Below are positions 24,101 to 32,403 of a stretch of 64,000 nt of DNA, piece by piece (the stretch's first letter is position 1; each line of letters starts with the position of its first letter). The position numbers and the translations under genes are program-made. Source of the stretch: Eubacterium barkeri (GTDB lineage: Bacteria > Bacillota > Clostridia > Eubacteriales > Eubacteriaceae); contig NZ_FNOU01000002.1 of assembly GCF_900107125.1 (NCBI RefSeq), positions 62,001 to 126,000 of the forward strand. The letters are read 5' to 3'. The notes under the pieces were generated by a model that saw only the letters and a program-made list of their open reading frames with translations, made no database searches and was not told the DNA's origin.

Positions 24101-25472
24101 ATCAATTGGCGGAGCAGCAAACAACGGGTTACTTGCATGGATGCAATCTTTTGGAAACGTTGGGAATCAATCCGCGAGTGGTTATGTTGGTGGTGTAGCA
24201 AATCAAGGAAGCAACGCAAATGTAGCGGGTAATCAAATTGGGTCACGAGCAACAAGCGGGGCTGCATCATGGCAGGGTTCGTTGCTTAATGCCGGAACAA
24301 CTGGTGGCATTAAATTCGCAGATGGCATTGGAGGAACAGCCGGGGAAAGTCAAAGACAGGCAAGCTATGCGGCGAGCATGGGAAACCAGGGATTTATTGA
24401 TGGAATTGGCGCATGGACAATTGTTGATAACATCAAAGCGGCAGCAGAAGCAATCTGGAAAGGATTTTGCGAAAAACTCGGGATCAATTCGCCGTCAACA
24501 CTATTTTATGACGCCGCTGGATATTGTTTACAAGGTTTTGCCAATAATTTTACAGCAGATAACTGGATGTCTATTGCAAAAGCGGGTGCCCAAGCTGTCT
24601 ATAATGCGTTTTCTGGTGGCGGATTGTCCGTCCAGGGGCTCTTCGAGGCTCTTGGGAGCAACATGGCTGGGGTCGGTGCATTTGGAGATTTTCTGAGAGA
24701 TAAACTGGGGTTAGACCCATCAGGACTGATGGGGACAATCAATCAAATCCTGTTCCCGTCGAGCGGTTCATCCGGATCTGGGACCTATATTGGGTCCGGA
24801 GGATTGCAATGGCCATCCGACACATCCGCAATTACGGATTACTTCGGAGGTCGTGAATCACCTGGAGGAATCGGCAGTACTTGGCATGAGGGCGTGGATA
24901 TCGGAGCACCATACGGTAGCCCGATTTATGCCGCCGGATCTGGAGGCGTGACAACGGCCGGATGGTATGGTGGATACGGAAATGCCGTTAAGATTGACCA
25001 CGGAAATGGACTGGCCACGCTATATGGCCATATGTCTGAGGTGTTGACATCTGTTGGATCTACCGTAAGAACAGGTGAAACTGTAGGGCTTGTGGGGAGC
25101 ACAGGAAACAGTACCGGGCCACATATCCATTTTTCAGTTTTGGTCAACGGTGATCAGGTCGATCCGATGAGTTACTTTGGGTTTGCTGTTGGCACACGAT
25201 CTCTTCCTTACACTATGCCAATTCTGGCACACCAGAATGAGCTGATTGTGCCAGCATATGAAAACCCATACAGAAACTCAGGTGGGTCTATTATTGAGCC
25301 TATCCGGGAACGGATGGAGGCTGAGGTTATGCAGATTGTGGCTAATGCACTTGGTGGTGCAGGGAATGGAAAGTATGAAATCCATAATCATTTTGGAGCG
25401 AACATGAACGAGTATGAAACAACGAGACAGCAAGAAAACATGCTGAGAAGGTTGTGGAATCAAAGAAGTTAA
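21108..25472 (+). CDS. Tail tape measure protein with C-terminal M23 peptidase
   Basis: 1,454 residues. TTG at 21108 is chosen because GGGGAGGTG sits 8 bases upstream and the previous gene ends at 21106. Residues 1-190 are coiled coil. Residues about 200-480 match the conserved tape-measure core (EIAGVAEAAGQLGIKTESIL). Hydrophobic segments lie near residues 600-640. Residues about 1255-1350 are an M23/LytM peptidase: H1260xxxD1264 (WHEGVDIG), YGHMS (H1308), HIHF (1339-1342). It sets tail length, and the peptidase probably opens the cell wall during DNA entry. It ends in a short helical tail. Confidence 0.93.
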   Translation: MASAVLKIGMDIKDYNQAAKELLAEQRLINSELKASETVAKASGNAFDSLKAKQDALTKKVQVGNQQVTNQKNLMATLNQTLEKQKQRQTDLAQSVQAATMAHTAAVNAYGADSKAAKELEENLIKLEKQQKSNANAIETTNNKLTTATTNLNKYTAEVTENETALKNFKVDAMANGLDTIGQKAQSVGNTLTTHLTVPIVAAGAAAGKAAIDYEDAFAGVRKTVGGTEEQLKKLSDGILALSERMPESATEIAGVAEAAGQLGIKTESILSFTETMVKLGDTTNLTSEEAATALARVANVTQMSQDNFDRLGSSVVALGNNYATTEAEIVNMGQNLAAAGYQVGMSEADIMALAAAMSSVGIEAEAGGTAMSKLMIEIQLATEQGGESLNQFATVAGMSADDFSTAFKDNAAKAITAFVTGLNDTERTGKSAIATLDEMGISEVRMRNAILSLSSSGDLLNNTLATSEGAWESNTALQDEAAKRYETTASKLKILWNQAVEVAIKLGDEMLPVFEDAIDAAEGIIEWFGSLTDEQKKAVVQFGATAAAAGPVISAFGKMSSGIGGIVKQFGSGGIVTKIGSFTTKLTGMGTAATGSGTALASTSAGLAGMAAAAIPVTIGVGTLIALFATQKQINDEATQAVKATTDKITELKKANDDVSSAITNSNTAASTQVSSIAGSAQAARDMVGELSNLITAEGETETGKGKILALVEKLNETIPGLNLNYDNTTNSLSNTNDEILENIGNLTKQATTAAYTKMLNEAYSGQADVIRQLSETGTELTSVQGQITQKQKELTEYGVNEGHQYMVTKGEIDKLKEKEKELAGSKDELKQKYEESNKSIEYAQGVIDGTIDPLKELEQANKNAADAVDATGTATDSAAQKLETNGKNGADAYKAPFLDTQSFLTAGTGAALATIDGVSTKSEEYNTSGVKHAGEYISGFFKNLFPAFESGSKIAGMGNAGIQSQSGEFEKSGASEGVSYSMSLGNQSGTAGAAGQSIGGAANNGLLAWMQSFGNVGNQSASGYVGGVANQGSNANVAGNQIGSRATSGAASWQGSLLNAGTTGGIKFADGIGGTAGESQRQASYAASMGNQGFIDGIGAWTIVDNIKAAAEAIWKGFCEKLGINSPSTLFYDAAGYCLQGFANNFTADNWMSIAKAGAQAVYNAFSGGGLSVQGLFEALGSNMAGVGAFGDFLRDKLGLDPSGLMGTINQILFPSSGSSGSGTYIGSGGLQWPSDTSAITDYFGGRESPGGIGSTWHEGVDIGAPYGSPIYAAGSGGVTTAGWYGGYGNAVKIDHGNGLATLYGHMSEVLTSVGSTVRTGETVGLVGSTGNSTGPHIHFSVLVNGDQVDPMSYFGFAVGTRSLPYTMPILAHQNELIVPAYENPYRNSGGSIIEPIRERMEAEVMQIVANALGGAGNGKYEIHNHFGANMNEYETTRQQENMLRRLWNQRS

Positions 25473-25483
25473 AGGAGGTGCTC

Positions 25484-26362
25484 ATGCAAAAGGTTATGTT
25501 TAAAAATACAAAAGGGCATAGCGTTATATTTGATCGAACGCCGCCTTTCAAATTTGGATATATAAACGGTATTGCACGAACAGGAGCAACGGCAGTAACA
25601 TCCAGTGTCTATGATGGGGATGGAGAAGAGTATGACCATTCTGAGCTTGAAAAGAAGCAGATCGAGCTTGGGGTTATTATTTCAACGGAAACCATGGAAC
25701 AGCTACTCCGAGCGAGAGAAGAGTTGATTGAACTAATCAATCCATCAAATGGTGAAGGGGAATTGACCTATTGGTTAGATGGTGAATGGGTGAAAGCCAG
25801 GGTGGTTGCCGATGGGATACCCGACATGCCAGTTAAACGGAAACGAACCGTTTATGAAGCGGAAATTATATTTCTCATGCATGACCCTAAGTTTTACAAG
25901 GAATCACAAAGCAAGGGATTCTCGACAACGCAGGGAGGTCTGCACTTTCCACTTGTGATTCCGTCGGAAGTAGGTGTTGATTTGGGATATCGCGTTATCA
26001 ATGTAGTGCAGACAATAAACAATGAAGGTCATAAACCGTGCGGAATCCAAATAAAAATAAAAGCAGCTGGAATCGTGATTAATCCGACAATCACCAATAT
26101 AACGAACAACCAAGTGTTCCGTTTTTCCTCTTATACGATGTCGGCCGGAGAGACAATCATCATCAATAATACAACAGAGATGGATTGTAGGATAAATTCT
26201 ATAAAGGGGGATGTGGAAGAAGATATCATTAACGATTTTGATATCACATCTAAATTTATAAAACTGGATGTCGGAGAAAACACTTTAAAATATAGTGCAG
26301 ATGTAGGGGAGGAACAAATGGAGGTATCGATTGATTTTACACCGAGGTATTTAGGAATATGA
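25484..26362 (+). CDS. Distal tail protein (Dit-like)
   Basis: 292 residues (MQKVMFKNTKGHSVIFDRTP at the start). The N-terminal half forms the Dit-type ring domain, with FLMHDPKFYKESQSKGFSTT near residue 125-145 at the junction to the second domain. It joins the tail tube to the baseplate. AAAGGAGGTGCTC decides the start. The stop overlaps the next gene. Confidence 0.85.
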   Translation: MQKVMFKNTKGHSVIFDRTPPFKFGYINGIARTGATAVTSSVYDGDGEEYDHSELEKKQIELGVIISTETMEQLLRAREELIELINPSNGEGELTYWLDGEWVKARVVADGIPDMPVKRKRTVYEAEIIFLMHDPKFYKESQSKGFSTTQGGLHFPLVIPSEVGVDLGYRVINVVQTINNEGHKPCGIQIKIKAAGIVINPTITNITNNQVFRFSSYTMSAGETIIINNTTEMDCRINSIKGDVEEDIINDFDITSKFIKLDVGENTLKYSADVGEEQMEVSIDFTPRYLGI

Positions 26363-27459
26363 TGCTTACAATTTTCAACGAAGAAATGCAGATAATCGGG
26401 ATGATTGGCCAATTTAAATCATTGACACGGACAAAACGTTTCTATGCTCCAGGAGACATTAAACTTTATGTACAGGCAACAAAAAAAAACAGTGATCTAC
26501 TTAAATCAAAGAAAAGGATCCATGTAGAGGGTACGAACGAGATTTACATCATAGAAACAGCCAGAATGGAAAAGCAAGAGAAGGGATTGGAATATATCCA
26601 GGTCAATGGCCGAAGCGCGGAATGCTTAATTGAGCGAAGAATTTGCTGGGAACGAATCAAAGAAACAAAAATCACCTATGAAGATTTAATGCGAAAAATC
26701 GTTAACGATAATTGCGTTAATCCGGCAGACAGCAAAAGAAAGATACCCGGATTATACATGGGAGAACGAAAGGGGTATTCAGAAATACTGGATATCCAGA
26801 AAAGCTTTGGTAATGCCTTGAATGCCATTATGGAAAATGCAGAAGAAGGAGAACTAGGATTTCGGTGTCGATTTGATCCGAAAACAAGAATGCTTTATTT
26901 TGAAGTGTTAAGGGGTATTGACCGAACAGATTCACAGAGCACTAATAAAAAAGCGGTTTTTTCCAGAGACTTGATGAATGTCGTTGAGCAAAATTATACA
27001 GATACAATCAGAGATTATGCAAACTGTGCGTTAATCGGTGGTCAAGGCCAGGACGATGAAAGAATTATGACAGAAATAGGAACAGAACTCAGCGGATTAC
27101 AACGGTTTGAAATATTCGTAGATGCCAACGACATATCCAAGAAAAAAGATGATAATACCGAAATGAGCGATGCAGACTATAAGAAATTATTAAAACAGCG
27201 GGGAATGGCAAAGTTATCAGAAAAAAAACGGGTACAAACTTTGGATGGAACATATCGGGTAAACGGTAAAGTTTACGATGTGGATTGCGGAGACATTGTG
27301 ACAGTATACGATGAGAAATGGTCGGTGTATATGGACACGCAAATAACAGAGATTGCAACGACATGTGAAAAAGGAGCACCGATTAAGAAAAGTATCACAT
27401 TCGGAAAAAAGGCAGCACAGCCACTGGATGAACTGGAAAAACTGAAGAAAGGACGGTAA
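26359..27459 (+). CDS. ReqiPepy6 Gp37-like tail protein (Tal position)
   Basis: 366 residues starting MMLTIFNEEMQIIGMIGQFK, with VNGRSAECLIERRICW near residue 90 and NALNAIMENAEEGELGFRCR near 155. These match the siphovirus Gp37-like family at the baseplate hub. It occupies the place of the tail-associated lysin but lacks a visible lysin domain; the cell-wall enzyme is instead on the tape measure. ATG 26359 or 26362 are both possible. Confidence 0.82.
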   Translation: MMLTIFNEEMQIIGMIGQFKSLTRTKRFYAPGDIKLYVQATKKNSDLLKSKKRIHVEGTNEIYIIETARMEKQEKGLEYIQVNGRSAECLIERRICWERIKETKITYEDLMRKIVNDNCVNPADSKRKIPGLYMGERKGYSEILDIQKSFGNALNAIMENAEEGELGFRCRFDPKTRMLYFEVLRGIDRTDSQSTNKKAVFSRDLMNVVEQNYTDTIRDYANCALIGGQGQDDERIMTEIGTELSGLQRFEIFVDANDISKKKDDNTEMSDADYKKLLKQRGMAKLSEKKRVQTLDGTYRVNGKVYDVDCGDIVTVYDEKWSVYMDTQITEIATTCEKGAPIKKSITFGKKAAQPLDELEKLKKGR

Positions 27460-27462
27460 TAA

Positions 27463-28650
27463 ATGGCTGAGAACAGTTTTATATTTACGAGCAATGCAAT
27501 ACAGAAAGATGACGGTACAATCCAATATGACCGAGCTGTTAATGCTGAAGAAATCAGGATGATGGTTGGGAGTATTATAGGAAATGGCGTTCTGGCATCG
27601 TCTAGTAGCAATCTCAAGGTGCACAAATCCAATGGTTCGAATATGAAGGTGGCGGTAAAACCTGGATTGGCCTGGATTAATGGTGCGTTTTATTATAATG
27701 AAGCATCGAAGGAATTTACACTGGATACCGGAGATGGTGTTAACCCAAGGATTGATACTGTGGTGCTGAGATTATCTCTCACAAACAGAGCTATTAATGT
27801 GTTGATAACAAAAGGAACACCGTCGGAATCTCCGAGCGCGGAAACACCGACGCGAAATACAGATACGCATGATTTGGTATTGGCACAGATCTATATACCA
27901 AAAGGCGCAACAAGTATATCTGAATCAAATATTACAGATATGCGATTTGACAAGAATCAATGTGGAATTGTGACGGGCGCTATTGATCAAATCGATACCA
28001 CTGATTTATTTACACAATTCAATGCAGCATTCAATGTATGGTTCAACCAAGCCAAAGGAACACTAACGGAAGACGCCGCAGGAAATCTTCTGAATTTATA
28101 CAATGCATTAAAAGAAAGTACGGATAACATCATTGCGGAACTGGACCAAAAAATCGACTTACACGTCCAATCTGTTGTCAACGAAAAGGATATGCTTAAA
28201 CAAATCATCCGCGTGCGAATGTCCGGAGATATTGTCAGGGGATGGAACAAAGACGGAATTATTGATAGCATTCCATTCAGGGATACACATCGCGGAGGCA
28301 TGAAAAAAACAGATTGGGGTGAACTGCTGAGCGATGGGAAGGTGAGAATCGATAAAGATGGTGAATATTTTGTTGGATTGATCGCCCATATATCCGATTG
28401 TCCAGGATCCCAAGGGACCTTCCACGTGGGTGTGACGGAGACAAAATCAAGCCTGATCGTTGCTGAGAATTATGTTCATACCTCAACGTATAATTCCATG
28501 CATATTTGTAGCGGTACCCCGTCAAATCGGTTCAGGTTCTATGCTGGAGATGTTATTAAAGCATTTATCGTTCCACCAAATGGTAGTGGGGGATATCGAC
28601 TAGATAAAAAACAAACAACGTTAACGGTTGAACCGCTTTGGTTCGACTAG
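27463..28650 (+). CDS. Baseplate / receptor-binding structural protein
   Basis: 395 residues. Residues 1-170 (IIGNGVLASSSSNLKVHKSN, PGLAWINGAFYYNEASKEF, DTVVLRLSLTNRAINVLITK) are a common baseplate or tail-spike N-terminal module. A helical linker lies at about 185-260. The C-terminal 120 residues are beta-rich and could bind the host surface. It is separate from the DGR target, so the phage may carry two surface-contact proteins. Confidence 0.7.
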   Translation: MAENSFIFTSNAIQKDDGTIQYDRAVNAEEIRMMVGSIIGNGVLASSSSNLKVHKSNGSNMKVAVKPGLAWINGAFYYNEASKEFTLDTGDGVNPRIDTVVLRLSLTNRAINVLITKGTPSESPSAETPTRNTDTHDLVLAQIYIPKGATSISESNITDMRFDKNQCGIVTGAIDQIDTTDLFTQFNAAFNVWFNQAKGTLTEDAAGNLLNLYNALKESTDNIIAELDQKIDLHVQSVVNEKDMLKQIIRVRMSGDIVRGWNKDGIIDSIPFRDTHRGGMKKTDWGELLSDGKVRIDKDGEYFVGLIAHISDCPGSQGTFHVGVTETKSSLIVAENYVHTSTYNSMHICSGTPSNRFRFYAGDVIKAFIVPPNGSGGYRLDKKQTTLTVEPLWFD

Positions 28651-28663
28651 AAAGGAGGTACCC

Positions 28664-29608
28664 ATGGAACTCATTGACAGCGGCCCATACATCAACGTCA
28701 GAAAGCGCACCATTTGCGGATTGTCCGAAATGCGGGAAATCGTGGTTGAGGGGGATAACCTGTCCCAGATGATCACCTTTACCATGCCGGATGATTTTGA
28801 CGGAGAGGACGTTTTACAGAAAAATGTCTGGGTTAAATATATTAATGCGGACAACTTTGGGGACAAGGTAGCTGCGGAAGAAAAAAGGCGGGATACCGTG
28901 ACAGAAGAAATTATAGGAGAGGATGGCGAAGTCCTCTTTCGTCCAGGGGATAAGGTTGTCCGCTTCGGCTGGGTGGTGGATAGCCAAGTAACGCAAAAGG
29001 CTGGGAAAGTCCAAATTGCCGTGGAGATAACGGGACTAAACTATAAATGGTCCACCATGCCAGCGACGCTAACGGTAGAGGAAACAGTAGATATTTCAGA
29101 CACCATCATGGTTCCGGAAATTAAATGGCTTGAAGCCTACGAAAAGCAGCTGGAATACTTGGTGGATGTTTATCGGCAGCAACTCCGGTTGGATTATCTG
29201 GGGTACATCGCTGCTATTGGCGAAAAATGTGCCGGATGCCGTATCACAGAAGATGGCATTGTCACCGGATCATTCCCGGCGGCGGCCACTGCGGCGATGC
29301 CGATGATGGCCACCTTCAGCCTGTCAGCTGATGGCGATGGCGAAAGCATGGAAGCGGATGCCACTGGTACATTGCCGGATATTGCAACTATTGTAGGAAC
29401 CGGGGCATCCTCCATGGTTAACCGGAACGAAGCCTACGTGGCAGCTATGGAAGGTATCTTGACGGCTGAAAACCAAATGACGGGAACCTACCCCGATGCC
29501 GCCACGGTCAGCGCAGCAGTAGAAGCCGCCCTGGTAAGCAGTGGAACCGCAAAAACAGAAGCCGCAACAGCGGACCCGACATCTGAAGAAAACCCAACGG
29601 AGGAATAG
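28664..29608 (+). CDS. Baseplate protein, BppU-like N-terminal domain
   Basis: 314 residues. Residues 1-130 alternate beta strands (REIVVEGDNLSQMITFTMPD, VQIAVEITGLNYKWSTMPAT), the pattern of BppU-type N-terminal domains. Helix 160-190 follows, then an Ala/Thr-rich C-terminus rich in TGTLPD/TGTYPD-type repeats. AAAGGAGGTACCC precedes the ATG. The family call is moderate. Confidence 0.6.
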   Translation: MELIDSGPYINVRKRTICGLSEMREIVVEGDNLSQMITFTMPDDFDGEDVLQKNVWVKYINADNFGDKVAAEEKRRDTVTEEIIGEDGEVLFRPGDKVVRFGWVVDSQVTQKAGKVQIAVEITGLNYKWSTMPATLTVEETVDISDTIMVPEIKWLEAYEKQLEYLVDVYRQQLRLDYLGYIAAIGEKCAGCRITEDGIVTGSFPAAATAAMPMMATFSLSADGDGESMEADATGTLPDIATIVGTGASSMVNRNEAYVAAMEGILTAENQMTGTYPDAATVSAAVEAALVSSGTAKTEAATADPTSEENPTEE

Positions 29609-29609
29609 A

Positions 29610-29927
29610 ATGGCAGATTTTACAATGACCCTGGCTGATGCTGGGAAAACATCCTTGGCCGCCTATCTGGCGAAGAAAATAAAGAAGGTGGAGTATCAGG
29701 CCGGCGGAACGTGGAGAACGGCGCAAAAGCCGGAAATCACCGTATCCGGGTCGACGGTGATGGTGAAGTGTGACACGGATATCACCGGTGCCTATCCGTC
29801 GGGGACGACGGTTACAGCGGTTCGTTTATCGGACAAATCCGGGAACATATTCGTGACCGGAACGGGAAGCGTGGTGGTGGACAAGGCCAGGACCAATCTG
29901 TACCTGTCCGTTACCATGCAGTGGTAG
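29610..29927 (+). CDS. Small beta-rich tail/baseplate protein
   Basis: 105 residues, MADFTMTLADAGKTSLAAYL then Ig-like strands (PEITVSGSTVMVKCDTDITG). AACGGAGGAATAGA precedes the ATG. Position suggests a virion accessory protein. No family recognised. Confidence 0.5.
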   Translation: MADFTMTLADAGKTSLAAYLAKKIKKVEYQAGGTWRTAQKPEITVSGSTVMVKCDTDITGAYPSGTTVTAVRLSDKSGNIFVTGTGSVVVDKARTNLYLSVTMQW

Positions 29928-29942
29928 GAAAAGGAGGTTAAT

Positions 29943-30356
29943 ATGGATTTAAATTATCTTATTTTTAAGAATCAAATTAAAGATTCCGGCGGGGTGATTG
30001 TCGAAGCGGGTACGCCGCAAAATGCCCAGAATTTTAATCATGGACGCCAGGAAACCCTGGCGGCGGCCATCCTTGCGGCCAGCAATGCCGTGTATGCGCA
30101 TTGGCGGCAGCAGGACGCGGAAAACAGCGAGGTGGTGGAGTGCACATCCAGCACCGCCTTAACGGCCGGGACGGCAGCAACCATCGCCATCCCGAAGGTG
30201 CGTAACCACACCGGATATCTGCCAGTCATCGCCATCACGACGGCATCCGCGGCCGTCGCCATCAAAATAAGCGATAAGCAGCTCAACGGATTTAAATTAA
30301 CAGCTGTTGGTGGTGATGCTACGGTATCCGTTGGCGTGCGCGGAGGGATGTGGTAG
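29943..30356 (+). CDS. Small tail-fibre-associated protein
   Basis: 137 residues: MDLNYLIFKNQIKDSGGVIV, an Ala-rich helix in the middle, then beta strands (IPKVRNHTGYLPVIAITTAS). AAAGGAGGTTAAT precedes the ATG. Unknown function; part of the run of small genes leading into the DGR target. Confidence 0.5.
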   Translation: MDLNYLIFKNQIKDSGGVIVEAGTPQNAQNFNHGRQETLAAAILAASNAVYAHWRQQDAENSEVVECTSSTALTAGTAATIAIPKVRNHTGYLPVIAITTASAAVAIKISDKQLNGFKLTAVGGDATVSVGVRGGMW

Positions 30357-30358
30357 CC

Positions 30359-30526
30359 ATGGCCAACGTGATTATAAAATCAGAGGACCGGAAGGCCAGA
30401 GAATCCGCAACGCTCAGCCAGTTCGGAGTCAACCCTGGACGGGCCACAGCCCAGCAGCGGGAATGGGCTGACAGCATCAATGGGCGCACGGCAGAATTTG
30501 AGCGCAAGATAAAAGCGCAGAAATAG
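30359..30526 (+). CDS. Small basic phage protein
   Basis: 55 residues, starting MANVIIKSEDRKARESATLS, basic and helical (QQREWADSINGRTAEFERKI). It begins 3 bp after the previous stop and is the only frame that fills 30,357-30,534. A short linker or chaperone for the tail tip is conceivable but unsupported. Confidence 0.5.
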   Translation: MANVIIKSEDRKARESATLSQFGVNPGRATAQQREWADSINGRTAEFERKIKAQK

Positions 30527-30534
30527 GGGGAATA

Positions 30535-30855
30535 ATGATGATTGTAAATGAAAAAAATACCGGAACCAAGATTGATTATGCAACTAACGGGAATTACCTG
30601 GTATTGGGTGCGGACGATGACCTGATGCTGAATCTATCGAAGTATGAGCGGGAGACGGAAAAGCAGATTGACATCACCCGGGATATGGATGGAATGCTGC
30701 TCATCGGTACCGGGCAGACCAGCTACTTTGTGGCCCAGGTCACCATCCCAGCAAAGGACGGGACCTTTAATATCGACCGCTGCACCCTGGACCTGTGGAG
30801 TATCGAGGTTCCCATCAATGAGGAACAAGCCGCGCCTGAAAATGAGGTGGCCTAA
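30535..30855 (+). CDS. Small beta-rich protein upstream of the DGR target
   Basis: 106 residues (MMIVNEKNTGTKIDYATNGN at the start), beta-rich. Its stop codon overlaps the ATG of the DGR target gene (TAATG), so the two are translated together. That suggests it helps mount or fold the variable protein. AGGGGGAATA precedes the start. Confidence 0.5.
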   Translation: MMIVNEKNTGTKIDYATNGNYLVLGADDDLMLNLSKYERETEKQIDITRDMDGMLLIGTGQTSYFVAQVTIPAKDGTFNIDRCTLDLWSIEVPINEEQAAPENEVA

Positions 30856-31991
30856 TGGGCGCTTTTGACGAACTAAGCATTGCGGTAGACAGCCTGTCTA
30901 AAGGCAGGAATAAGGTTATCCTGGTGGATGATGCCATGGGCATCCAATACCCGTCCATCTTTGTCCGGTTCGACAAGGGGAAAATCAAAGACGTGGTCAA
31001 TGGCAGCACTAACGAAGCCATCCACCCCGCCTTTTTAGTGGGAAGTGCCGAAAAAGACGCCTTTTGGATGGGGAAATACCTTGGGAAGGTAGTCAATGGC
31101 CATATGCTGTCCCTGCCACTCCAGGATCCATCTACCGGACAAAATGTATCTGGCGGGTTGAACTTTAATCAAGCGTTGCAATACTGTGTTAACAACGGCG
31201 ATGGCCATCACCTGGCCACACAGGCCGAATATGCCTGGATGGCCTTGCAGTGCCGCGAAAGCGGATTTATGCCCCGGGGGAATAACTCCTACGGAAAAGA
31301 CTATTCGAAGCAATATGAAAAAGGCGCGGTAACGTATAAATACACGTCTGGAGAAACACTCTATGATGGCCGAACCGCTACCGGATCCGGGCCAATCAGC
31401 TGGAACCACGACAACACCGAAGCTGGCGTGTGTGATCTTAACGGAAATGTCTATGAATGGCAGGCAGGATACCGCACAATGGACGGAGAAATCCAGGTGC
31501 TGACAAATAACAACGCCGCCATCAACGCGGATGGCCTGGTGGCTGATGTGAGCCCAACCAGTGCGGAATGGAAGGCTATCCTGCCGGATGGAAGCTTAGT
31601 AACGCCGGGGACAGCCGGGACACTGAAATTTGATTACCTGGCAGACCCAGGAACGGCAAGTGCATCCAAAACATTCCAGCTGGTATCCACACTGGCATAC
31701 CAGCAAACAGTGGAAGCACCATACGGTTCCATGAGCTTTGCATCTCTGGCTGCAGCGTCTGGGGTAACTGTCCCGGAAATCTTAAAGGCCCTGGCCATTA
31801 TGCCAGCTCAAAACAGCGGATACGGAGACGATTATGTCTATGTGCGCAATATCGGTGAACGCGTCCCGTTCCGCGGCGGCCACTGGAACTACGCTTCCAA
31901 CGCCGGGGTGTTCAACGCGGATGGCTACTACCCGCGGTCTAATTCGAGCAGCAGCGTCGGGGCCCGTCCGGCTTTTATTGAACAAGGCTGA
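30855..31991 (+). CDS. DGR variable protein, FGE/C-type-lectin fold
   Basis: 378 residues. From about residue 60 the sequence follows the formylglycine-generating-enzyme type of C-type lectin fold (FWMGKYLGKVV, LATQAEYAWMALQCRE, GVCDLNGNVYEWQAGYR). The C-terminus is FRGGHWNYASNAGVFNADGY, then PRSNSSSSVGARPAF, the standard DGR variable region at residues about 336-373. This region forms the solvent-exposed ligand-binding surface in known relatives. It lacks evident FGE catalytic function and is a binding protein. Being the last tail-module gene, it is probably a tail-tip receptor binder. Confidence 0.93.
   Translation: MGAFDELSIAVDSLSKGRNKVILVDDAMGIQYPSIFVRFDKGKIKDVVNGSTNEAIHPAFLVGSAEKDAFWMGKYLGKVVNGHMLSLPLQDPSTGQNVSGGLNFNQALQYCVNNGDGHHLATQAEYAWMALQCRESGFMPRGNNSYGKDYSKQYEKGAVTYKYTSGETLYDGRTATGSGPISWNHDNTEAGVCDLNGNVYEWQAGYRTMDGEIQVLTNNNAAINADGLVADVSPTSAEWKAILPDGSLVTPGTAGTLKFDYLADPGTASASKTFQLVSTLAYQQTVEAPYGSMSFASLAAASGVTVPEILKALAIMPAQNSGYGDDYVYVRNIGERVPFRGGHWNYASNAGVFNADGYYPRSNSSSSVGARPAFIEQG
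31861..31973 (+). repeat. DGR variable repeat (VR)
   Basis: 113 bp at the 3' end of the target gene, matching the template repeat at 32445-32557 with a constant offset of 584. Ten mismatches, at 31881, 31890, 31893, 31920, 31926, 31929, 31948, 31951, 31954 and 31956; each is an A in the template. All 87 non-A template positions are unchanged. The 3' end is the GC-rich TCGGGGCCCGTCCGGCT, the place of the initiation-of-mutagenic-homing sequence. Confidence 0.95.
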
Positions 31992-32003
31992 CCAGGGTCA
32001 GCC
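31986..32003 (+). promoter_or_regulatory. DGR homing hairpin downstream of VR
   Basis: GGCTGAC (31986-31992), four-base loop CAGG, GTCAGCC (31997-32003): a perfect 7-bp stem starting 12 bp after VR and covering the target stop codon. In the Bordetella phage DGR a hairpin of similar size behind VR is needed for efficient homing, so this is the likely counterpart. Confidence 0.8.
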
Positions 32004-32021
32004 GCAGTGATGGAACCATGA

Positions 32022-32043
32022 GGGGTGCGCGGTAGCGCATCCC
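32022..32043 (+). promoter_or_regulatory. Second hairpin between VR and avd
   Basis: GGGGTGCGC (32022-32030), loop GGTA, GCGCATCCC (32035-32043): 9 bp with one G-T pair, directly ahead of the avd ribosome site AAGGAG. No T-run follows, so it is not a standard terminator. It could lower avd translation or stabilise the target mRNA. Confidence 0.5.
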
Positions 32044-32055
32044 CAAGGAGTGACG

Positions 32056-32403
32056 ATGACTGAATCACGGACATTACAAAAGATAAAGGACATGATCGCC
32101 TACGCCAACAAGGCACTGCTCCACTTTCCGAAGATTGAGCGTGGCGGGATGGTGCAGGAAATCAAACAATCGATGTACCACCTACTGAGACTGTGCATCC
32201 AGTGCGACCAGAAATTTTACAAAAAGAATACCCTGCAAGAAATGAGCACAGAAAAAGAGTATATCCAATCGCTCATCGGCATTGCGGCAAATCGTGATCA
32301 CAAATACCTGGATATGAAAAAGTATGAAATCTGGTCCAACTATTTGGTAGAAATCGGAAAATTAATTGGCGCGCGGATGAGGGCAGAATCAAAGAAATCC
32401 TGA
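32056..32403 (+). CDS. avd: DGR accessory variability determinant (Avd)
   Basis: 115 residues, four predicted helices, basic (TLQKIKDMIAYANKALLHFP; KYEIWSNYLVEIGKLIGARM). Avd proteins form a barrel-shaped pentamer that binds the reverse transcriptase and the template RNA and is essential for homing. The size and its place between target and TR fit exactly. AAGGAG favours the ATG at 32056 over the GTG at 32050. Confidence 0.88.
   Translation: MTESRTLQKIKDMIAYANKALLHFPKIERGGMVQEIKQSMYHLLRLCIQCDQKFYKKNTLQEMSTEKEYIQSLIGIAANRDHKYLDMKKYEIWSNYLVEIGKLIGARMRAESKKS

Noticed and set aside
30855..31991. Active formylglycine-generating enzyme
   Set aside because: The fold is shared, but there is no sulfatase partner, and the C-terminus is a DGR variable region, so it is a binding protein.
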